Source: Prevotella sp. (lineage in GTDB: Bacteria; Bacteroidota; Bacteroidia; Bacteroidales; Bacteroidaceae). Taken from it: 47,545 nucleotides of DNA. The translations under genes and the position numbers were made by a program. Position 1 is the stretch's first letter. Every line of letters starts with the position of its first letter. The stretch is taken from positions 1 through 47,545 of the forward strand of contig JAGBJJ010000010.1 in NCBI GenBank assembly GCA_017934525.1, in the 5' to 3' direction. This document shows positions 41,489 to 47,545 of the stretch, piece after piece. Below the pieces are notes generated by a model. The model had not been told where the DNA came from, searched no databases, and worked only from the letters and a program-made list of their open reading frames with translations.

Positions 41489-44400
41489 CTAATTGGCAGA
41501 CCTCACGTTCTTCACGATGTAGTTAACGACAGGGAACTCCTGCCCTCCAACCTTGACAGTGTAACGGCACATGTTCCAATCGAACATCGGCACGTCGGCA
41601 AGGCGTTTCGGCAGTGGCACAGTTCCTGTGACGGTAGTGCCGAAGCCGGTGGTATAGGTGCTCGACCACGAGTGGTTGTAACCTGCGCCGAACCCCGCCT
41701 TAACAGTGTGGTTGAAGGCACCGATAAAGCCGACAAGCGACATGTCGAGACTAAAGGTATTGGTTGTGGTCGTAGAATTTTCGCGACTAACCTCTATGGA
41801 AAACGACTTTGTTCCGTCAGAACCGGTTGTCGAGAACTGGTCTTTATTATTGTTGCTCCAAATGATGTTGCTCGTGCTTTCCACCTTGTTCGGATTATCC
41901 AAGTAAGTGAGAGGATCGCCAGGTGTGTGGGTGAAGATGATGCTCACGTTTGGGATGTCATCACGATCACCACGTAGCAACATGTAATCGGATTCTGAGA
42001 GTTCCAGATCTCGTGGGTAAGAGGGGGCACCGCAAACAATCGTCATGCCGATGTTGTCGGGATCGTTGCTCTCGATACACTCGTAGGTGTAGAGCCATAC
42101 AGGCGTCATCGTCAGCCCCACCTTGTTGTCGCGTCCGGCAGTACAACCCGACTCAAAGGCATAGGTAGTGCCTTCAGAGACGCTCTTCTGCCAGTCGTAG
42201 CCGATATTCGTTTCAAACTCGAAACCGTATTTTCCTATCTCAACACCGAAGACGGACACCTTGTTCTCCTGCTCGTAACCAAAGATGACCTTGGCCGACG
42301 TGCCATTGGAGTTCTCCGTCACCTCGGTAGAACTGCTGCTCGTAGCCCATTCCGTAGAGGGCCCGACATCACCATAGTCGTAGTCCTCACCTGCATTGCT
42401 GTATCCCTGTGGCACCTTGGCCCAGTAGGGGGCTGCCGCCAAGGCGAACTTGATGCGCGGCTCGCTCATCGTGGCCTGGCACGAGACGAACTTATAGCGG
42501 CGCGTGTCGATGTTGGTGTAGGAGGTGGCGCTGAATGCAGGCAGCACGGCACCAAAGTGATAGTCGCCGTCCTTCGACCACCAGCATACCGAACCTATCT
42601 GGCCGCTATACAGCTCCTTGCGCGTCATCTTCGTGGTGCTGCCTGCTACCGTCGGGGTCAGCAATTCCACGTAGCCTCGGATTCCCCTGCTGAGAACGTC
42701 GCCGGCAGAGTTGGTCCATTTCTTAGAGTAGGTACCCCACATCGTAGTGCCGAAGTAAGCCAGCTGCTCGCGGCCTTCCTCCAGGTCGTCCGTGAACCGG
42801 CCTACTGCCACACAGTCGCTCAGAATGGCAGCATCGAGGAGTGTTCCCTCTTCCTTGTGACCTCCTATGTCGACAGGTTCCAAACCGTTGCTGTCGTTAA
42901 AGCGGTAGAGACCATTGCGCAGCAACACGTCAGGACGCGAACCCATGCCTTGCGTATGCACCACGGCAATCGTGCTGTTCGTATTGGTGCTTGAGTAGTC
43001 GCCGCCCCATTCGTGTCCACCGTTGCGGAGTGGGAATTTCGGTTCCTCTTCAAACTTATAGGCCTGCTGCAGCGTTTTGCCATTGGCTCTTCTCAATACA
43101 TAGAAGGCCGACTTCGCTTTATTATTAATGTGGCGGTTAGGCACCGTTAAGCAAAGCACCGACTTGCCCGTGTTCGTAATGTCGGCGAACTTGATGTCAA
43201 GGAAGGGCGTAACGCCATTGACACCTACATGCTCAAGCGACTTCGAGTAGTCTGCCACATAGTCTATTTCCGTGTTCTGACGGGCATCAAACTTCTTGAT
43301 GTCGTTGAGCAGCACGCGCACCTGAATAAGATTCTCGCCCTCAATCTCATAGATAAGTCCTAAGTCTGAATAGCCGTTTTCGTCGAGGTCGCCCACGCAA
43401 GCACGCACACAACTGGTCGGGAACGAACGTTCAGCCAGTAGCGTCGTGTAGTTCTTGCCGTCGAACACCTTCCATTCGCCGCAGAAACCCACTACCACGT
43501 CGTCAACACCATCGTTGTTGAAGTCGGCACACAGCAGGTTCAGTCGCTTCATGTAGTACTCGCTGACGCGGAGGTCTTCCGACCAATTCGCTTCGTCATT
43601 AGTTTTGTTGCCGTCGAATTTCGACATGACATATGTGCCGGGCAGCGTGATGGTCTTCTGCAGTGCGAAGTCGGTGTCAGCGTTGCCGAATACTTCCAGC
43701 GTGAGTGTACCTTCTCTGTCCTCCAGGTCACGGGCCATCCATTGCGTATTGGTCGAGCCGTCGTTTTGATAGTCGCGAATGGTTACGTCGTAGGTAACCT
43801 TCAGCGTGTTGTATGTTCCGTCTTCCACCTTCTGCTGACTGAACTTCTTCAGTCGTGTACGGTTCTTTCGCTCTCCTTGTGCATTGTAAATCCAGTCGCC
43901 TTCAGGCTGTTTCTGCGTAATGGTGCCTTCCTTCGAGTCTACGAAGACGGTTCCGAAATAGTTCTTGTCCAGTTCCCAAGGTACATAAGAGTTGCCGTCG
44001 CCGGCCCATCCCATACATTTCTGTCCCGTCACGTCCATCACAATCTGCTTGGTCGACTGGTCTACGATGTAGTAGTCGCCGCAGGGAGTGCCGGTGTAGG
44101 GGTTCACCTCGCCCGTGTAGGGGTTCTCATCTTCCGCACTCTCTACGCGGCGCGGGCCATTCAGCTTGCCCTGCTGAGCGTTGTAGAGCTTGCTCATTAT
44201 GTCGGTGTAAGCACTGGGAGCAGGACGGACTCCACGCACATGCACGGCGGCATAGCTGGCCAGTCCGTTCTCTGGCTTGGCACTACCCGGTGCATCGCCG
44301 TTGATGGTGGCTGCTGTGGTGCCGTTGCTGATTTTTAAGAAGATGGCTTTCTGCTTTTCGCGGGTAGCGGTGAGGATAAAGCCGCCATTGGTATCGGTGA

Positions 44401-45607
44401 TGATGCCGTTTTCGCCGACATAACCTTTCGGTCTGATGCCCAACTGCAGCGAGTCGGGGTTGGCGTTACGTTTGTCGCGGAAAGCATCGCTGTCACCTTT
44501 GCCGGCGCGTTTCATCTTGTCGCCTGCGATATCGTAACCACCCAGATTGCGAACCACTTGCTCTACTTCGGTCAGAGTCGGTAGTGACCAGCCTTCTGGC
44601 AGTGCTTGACGAGCTGCGTTGTAGGTATAGTAGACATCGTTATCAGCAACCACCATAGCCATATTGGACGACTCCTTGTTCTGCTTGGCACTTGCCCATT
44701 CATTTGTTTCATCGGCATAGAAAATAGTTACTCCACGCTGGCACTTCAGGTCTTCTGCCATCCAAAGCAAGCCACCTGCCTCAATGATAGGATAGCTATT
44801 TCCTGATGCATCTATGCAGGGATAGAAATAGAATGGAATGCTATGGCTTCGCTCTGGCGCGTTTACTACGATAGTGCGCATCTGTCCGCTCCGGCCCTCG
44901 AAGCGCAGGATGTCGCCATCGTGGAAGGTCATCGTCACCACATTAATCTCAGCCGAGGCTAACGCTGTGGCTGGCGCCTTCATGCGTTGGAACTGGGAAG
45001 CACCAAAGCTGCTACGTGTCGTAGGTTGGAAAGTCTGTACACCGGCATCCCAAACACTGCCCCATTGCGCAGCACCACCAAGACGAATGTGACCGCCGGA
45101 ACGTGTACCTCCGCATATCCAGCGTGTGCTTGCCTTGATGCCATTGCCTGCCACATGAACGATATAGATGCCTGGCGACTGCGAAGGAATGAGAGCCGTG
45201 TTGCGCCCTTTCGATGCCTGCAACATGGCTGATTCAATCAATTTCCCATCGGTCGTGTAGATACTCACACGTACAGCACCACTCACCTTTGCATCGAAAA
45301 TCAGCGTGCCATCGCCTTGCGAAGGATTGGGTGTCAGGATAGGTCTTGACACCGCCTCAATCCACTCAACATTCTCGATGCCTTCAGGGTCGATCGAAGA
45401 ATCCACCAACCGCAGAATGTCTGTGCCGCTGAGCGTAACGGGTTCGATGTCCGGGTCGGATAGGTTTGTTACTGTCACACTCTCCACCGTAGTGGCTTCA
45501 CCACGGCCTGCGAATGTGATGTCAATAGGGGTTTTTACCCCACCCCACATAATTTGTGGAAAAAGCATCGCCAAAAGGGCGAAAGTCATCATGTAAATTT
45601 TTCTCAT
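41489..45607 (-). CDS. Large secreted multidomain protein with N-terminal sorting-like domain and amphipathic C terminus
   Basis: The 1372-residue product has a signal peptide (MRKIYMMTFALLAMLFPQIM). Residues about 36-70 are a beta segment with TVTNLS and LSGTDILRLV. Residues 89-163 resemble a T9SS type A sorting domain (ILTPNPSQGDG, VSIYTTDGKLIES, SPGIYIVHVAGN), but near the N terminus instead of the end. From about 262 comes a Fibrobacter-succinogenes-major-type domain (GGLLWMAEDLKCQRG, LPEGWSLPTLTEVEQVVRNL). Near 695 and 742 lie FG-GAP/VCBS-like acidic motifs (ADFNNDGVDDVVVG, VGDLDENGYSDLGL). Residues 1090-1372 are rich in Ser, Thr and Gly with alternating strands, suggesting an amphipathic beta region. 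Function is not known. It is divergent from the MACPF gene across 844 bp. Confidence 0.7.
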   Translation of the reverse strand: MRKIYMMTFALLAMLFPQIMWGGVKTPIDITFAGRGEATTVESVTVTNLSDPDIEPVTLSGTDILRLVDSSIDPEGIENVEWIEAVSRPILTPNPSQGDGTLIFDAKVSGAVRVSIYTTDGKLIESAMLQASKGRNTALIPSQSPGIYIVHVAGNGIKASTRWICGGTRSGGHIRLGGAAQWGSVWDAGVQTFQPTTRSSFGASQFQRMKAPATALASAEINVVTMTFHDGDILRFEGRSGQMRTIVVNAPERSHSIPFYFYPCIDASGNSYPIIEAGGLLWMAEDLKCQRGVTIFYADETNEWASAKQNKESSNMAMVVADNDVYYTYNAARQALPEGWSLPTLTEVEQVVRNLGGYDIAGDKMKRAGKGDSDAFRDKRNANPDSLQLGIRPKGYVGENGIITDTNGGFILTATREKQKAIFLKISNGTTAATINGDAPGSAKPENGLASYAAVHVRGVRPAPSAYTDIMSKLYNAQQGKLNGPRRVESAEDENPYTGEVNPYTGTPCGDYYIVDQSTKQIVMDVTGQKCMGWAGDGNSYVPWELDKNYFGTVFVDSKEGTITQKQPEGDWIYNAQGERKNRTRLKKFSQQKVEDGTYNTLKVTYDVTIRDYQNDGSTNTQWMARDLEDREGTLTLEVFGNADTDFALQKTITLPGTYVMSKFDGNKTNDEANWSEDLRVSEYYMKRLNLLCADFNNDGVDDVVVGFCGEWKVFDGKNYTTLLAERSFPTSCVRACVGDLDENGYSDLGLIYEIEGENLIQVRVLLNDIKKFDARQNTEIDYVADYSKSLEHVGVNGVTPFLDIKFADITNTGKSVLCLTVPNRHINNKAKSAFYVLRRANGKTLQQAYKFEEEPKFPLRNGGHEWGGDYSSTNTNSTIAVVHTQGMGSRPDVLLRNGLYRFNDSNGLEPVDIGGHKEEGTLLDAAILSDCVAVGRFTDDLEEGREQLAYFGTTMWGTYSKKWTNSAGDVLSRGIRGYVELLTPTVAGSTTKMTRKELYSGQIGSVCWWSKDGDYHFGAVLPAFSATSYTNIDTRRYKFVSCQATMSEPRIKFALAAAPYWAKVPQGYSNAGEDYDYGDVGPSTEWATSSSSTEVTENSNGTSAKVIFGYEQENKVSVFGVEIGKYGFEFETNIGYDWQKSVSEGTTYAFESGCTAGRDNKVGLTMTPVWLYTYECIESNDPDNIGMTIVCGAPSYPRDLELSESDYMLLRGDRDDIPNVSIIFTHTPGDPLTYLDNPNKVESTSNIIWSNNNKDQFSTTGSDGTKSFSIEVSRENSTTTTNTFSLDMSLVGFIGAFNHTVKAGFGAGYNHSWSSTYTTGFGTTVTGTVPLPKRLADVPMFDWNMCRYTVKVGGQEFPVVNYIVKNVRSAN

Positions 45608-45674
45608 CGCGAATGGATTATTTAAATGAAATAATAAGGTGTCTGACCTTCGTCGTGCTATTATTTATGCGCAA

Positions 45675-45682
45675 CAAAATTA
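45675..45682 (-). promoter_or_regulatory. -7 promoter box of the 1372-residue protein gene
   Basis: The minus strand reads TAATTTTG, a TAnnTTTG match, 67 bp before the ATG at 45607. The leader contains AAATAATA/TATTATTT half-sites that could pair. Confidence 0.65.
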
Positions 45683-45804
45683 CAAAACATATTGATGAGC
45701 ATATAATACACAAGGTGTGGTATTTTATGCAAACAACGAAAATACAACACCTTACAAACGAAAACTCCACACTTTTATGACATAAACCTACACCCTCCCA
45801 TAAG

Positions 45805-46035
45805 GCAATATCACTCAACTATACTCTTCTGCCCCTTTTGGAACCCGCCAGTCATTGCTTCTATATGCTCCTGGATGGCTTGACCATTCTTTGCGTTACA
45901 TCACCTTCCCCAACATTTATTCTTCTTCGTTCCGTCCTGCCTGGTCAGTTCTTCGGTAGAACCGCCATCGCCTCTGCCCCATATGAGGCTGCTAAGCACA
46001 AAACAGTTCTCGCTAAAGGCTTCGCCTCTCGCTGA
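45805..46035 (-). pseudogene. Possible decayed minus-strand coding remnant in the long intergenic region
   Basis: On the minus strand the frame from 46035 reads SARGEAFSENCFVLSS and onward through GGSTEELTRQDGTKKNKC to a TGA at 45901-45903. The same frame then continues open for about 29 codons (CNAKNGQAIQEHIEAMTGG...). It has no start codon in a sensible place and the shared element lies directly upstream. It could be a recurring non-coding repeat and not a gene. No family is recognised. Confidence 0.25.
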
Positions 46036-46056
46036 TTATCAATCATTTACACAAAC

Positions 46057-46133
46057 ATTAAGTATTTTTTTTGCGAAACAAAACGCATTATCAGAAGCGA
46101 TGAAATGCGATAGGACAGGTTGGTTGGACAAAC
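46057..46133. repeat. Shared upstream element, copy B
   Basis: This segment aligns with 39866-39939, with the same ATTAAGTATTTTTT start, AAACAAAACGCA core and GGACAAAC end. It lies about 70 bp upstream of the promoter box of the MACPF gene, in the same relative position as copy A before the membrane-anchored regulator. Confidence 0.6.
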
Positions 46134-46202
46134 AAATCGCTGTTTATCCTAATAATATATAAAAAGTGATGTGGCTATGTACAGTTTATCACTATTTAGT
46201 TG

Positions 46203-46210
46203 TATCTTTG
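46203..46210 (+). promoter_or_regulatory. -7 promoter box of the MACPF lipoprotein gene
   Basis: TATCTTTG then C is a full TAnnTTTG match, about 240 bp before the coding start. The intervening leader is unusually long for this window. Confidence 0.65.
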
Positions 46211-46215
46211 CATAT

Positions 46216-46451
46216 GGAGTTCGCAAACAAAGCGGTTTCCAACAACATTGTGGGTTAAAAAGAAATAGCGTTTGCTATTTATTCAACATTCAAGAATGTA
46301 GGAGTTTGAGAATGAACAATAGGTTTGAATAGATAATGGATGTTCACGCTTCTTTATGCCCTATTGTTTAAGAGCATTTAACGCCTGGCAGTGCAGAATT
46401 TTCCACTTCACGGCGTTTATAATAAATTGGAGCATTAACAACAAAAATGAA
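46216..46451 (+). promoter_or_regulatory. Long structured 5' leader of the MACPF gene
   Basis: About 236 nt separate the predicted transcription start from the coding start. Visible pairings are AAATAGC-GTTT-GCTATTT near 46264-46281, AACAATAGG at 46315-46323 with CCTATTGTT at 46360-46368, and AACGCC with GGCGTT around 46380-46420. This could be a regulatory leader; no known riboswitch class is recognised. Confidence 0.4.
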
Positions 46452-47545
46452 ATGACAAAAATGAAAACGATGAAATTTTGGAGAGTCGTCTTTGCGATTC
46501 TTGCTGCCTTTTGCCTCGCCTCTTGCAGCAGCGATAATGACGAAGAAGGACAAAAATACCAACCAGCACACCGGTCGGCCATATTCAACGGAGTGAAATT
46601 GGTGTTGACAGATACAGATGGCAACGACCTTGGCGGTCTGACCGACATGTTCAGCTCACTGAAAATCTATGGCAACCTGTCGAAGCAATACGTTTCGACA
46701 GAAAGACTGACAGAGGACGGGATAACGTATTTTAAGTTCAATGCTGATTTACCCGACGAGCGGGATATAAGGTATAACGAAGATAAGCACCTCGGCACAG
46801 GAACATCCACGATGACTATTACTGTCGATGGGAAAACTGCACATCTGACATTCGCTTTTGAAACTACCGACAATGGGGAGCAGATGATGGGGGGTAATGC
46901 TATCCACGTCATCAGTGCAAAGCTTGGCAACGAGGTCATCACTAATGAAGAGGACGGCGATATGGTTGTCGTACTGGTTGTAAACGAAGACAGGCTAACT
47001 CTCTCTGACGAAGTGCCCATACCAGAAGAAGAGGCAGCAACCAGCCTTATAGCCGACGCCCCACTGAAGGACAAGACCTATCTGGGGTCGGGCTATGACG
47101 TGACGGGAGCCTATCTCAGCAACGATTGCCTGCGTGAGAACGTGATAGACCTGAGCAAGTTCGACGAGAGCAACCAACCGAAGATGGCTGTTTTCAGTGG
47201 CGCGGGCGCTATGGTTAGTGGAGTTGACAATGTCTGGGGATTCCTCGATGGACTGCGCAAGGGATTGGGATTCGCGCTGGAGGGTGAACCTGGCGATGTC
47301 TATTTTGCTGGAACATTTACGAACAATCTGCTGTTTAAAGATGCCTCGGAGCGTGGCGATAACTATTCGTTCTTGATGTATATGGACCGCTACATCGTCT
47401 ACAGCCACCGTCTTAACATGCCCATAAGTCCATCCAATGCCCAGTTGGAGCGGATGCTGACCGACGAGTTCAAAAGGGCACTGGCTGAGGAGAGTGCTGA
47501 GCGCATCGTGGAACGTTTCGGCACCCACGTGCTGAAGAAGGCTGA
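46452..47545 (+). CDS. MACPF-domain lipoprotein, cut by the right edge
   Basis: The frame is open from the ATG at 46452 (alternatives 46461 and 46470) to the right edge, 364 codons, without a stop. The signal peptide ends in the lipobox LASC at Cys25, followed by SSDNDEEG, so the protein is a surface or periplasmic lipoprotein. Residues about 40-190 form an N-terminal region of unknown fold (FNGVKLVLTDTDGN). The MACPF domain appears to begin near residue 200 (KDKTYLGSGYDVTGAYLSND). The family signature (aromatic-GTH) is visible at the end as ERIVERFGTHVLKKA. MACPF proteins of gut Bacteroidales such as BSAP-1 kill related strains by forming pores; others act on eukaryotic membranes. The rest of the domain and any C-terminal targeting part lie beyond the window. 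Confidence 0.78.
   Translation, partial: MTKMKTMKFWRVVFAILAAFCLASCSSDNDEEGQKYQPAHRSAIFNGVKLVLTDTDGNDLGGLTDMFSSLKIYGNLSKQYVSTERLTEDGITYFKFNADLPDERDIRYNEDKHLGTGTSTMTITVDGKTAHLTFAFETTDNGEQMMGGNAIHVISAKLGNEVITNEEDGDMVVVLVVNEDRLTLSDEVPIPEEEAATSLIADAPLKDKTYLGSGYDVTGAYLSNDCLRENVIDLSKFDESNQPKMAVFSGAGAMVSGVDNVWGFLDGLRKGLGFALEGEPGDVYFAGTFTNNLLFKDASERGDNYSFLMYMDRYIVYSHRLNMPISPSNAQLERMLTDEFKRALAEESAERIVERFGTHVLKKA

Noticed and set aside
45838-46035. A 65-codon plus-strand gene
   Set aside because: No promoter or start context is seen, and the minus strand of the same stretch reads equally like protein; the region is probably decayed or a repeat.

Overview
The window looks like a piece of chromosome from a member of the Bacteroidota, most likely the Prevotella group (Bacteroidales). 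The evidence is in the sequence. At least eighteen genes or operons are preceded by the Bacteroidota -7 promoter box TAnnTTTG. Starts mostly have A-rich rather than Shine-Dalgarno leaders. There is a complete porP-gldK-gldL-gldM-gldN set for the type IX secretion system (T9SS), and there are FadL-type outer-membrane proteins, a GH125 mannosidase lipoprotein and short proteins beginning MKKTYITP. The species is an inference; no rRNA or tRNA gene was seen.

Layout, positions 1-9.5 kb. A truncated membrane protein and a decayed gene fragment open the window. They are followed by a gamma-carbonic anhydrase (+) and a minus-strand group of metallophosphoesterase, exported FMN-binding protein and alginate-export-like porin. 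Enolase comes next, then a large secreted adhesin-like protein with a small MKKTYITP protein behind it, then a Bcp peroxiredoxin. Positions 9.6-20.5 kb are mostly housekeeping and envelope genes: gltX-waaA, a 7TM-HD phosphohydrolase, two convergent FadL-like outer-membrane proteins and priA. Positions 20.5-27.5 kb hold the T9SS core operon, whose direction of transcription is porP, gldK, gldL, gldM, gldN, an outer-membrane beta-barrel gene, then priA. Positions 27.6-31.2 kb hold a GH125 mannosidase, greA and an exported alpha/beta hydrolase. Positions 31.3-38.3 kb form an export module of TolC, HlyD lipoprotein, double ABC ATPase and two ABC-2 permeases, divergent from an AraC-type regulator. 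From 38.3 kb the gene content becomes accessory: a membrane protein with a winged-helix regulator, a membrane-anchored AraC-type regulator, decayed sequence, a 1372-residue secreted multidomain protein, and a divergent MACPF lipoprotein cut by the right edge.

How the parts fit. The T9SS operon supplies the export route for surface proteins. Two products in the window are plausible cargo or relatives of cargo: the 842-residue adhesin, and the 1372-residue protein whose sorting-like domain is unusually near its N terminus. The last two genes, a MACPF lipoprotein and a large secreted protein with an amphipathic Ser/Thr-rich C terminus, are the best candidate for an undescribed antagonism or host-interaction locus.

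Non-coding structure is rich. There are two arrays of GGCC-centred palindromes spaced exactly 21 bp apart, one of them just upstream of the T9SS operon. A family of purine-rich intergenic inverted repeats recurs near gene ends. G-rich palindromic repeats lie inside and upstream of gldK. A diverged element of about 75 bp is shared by the upstream regions of two accessory genes.
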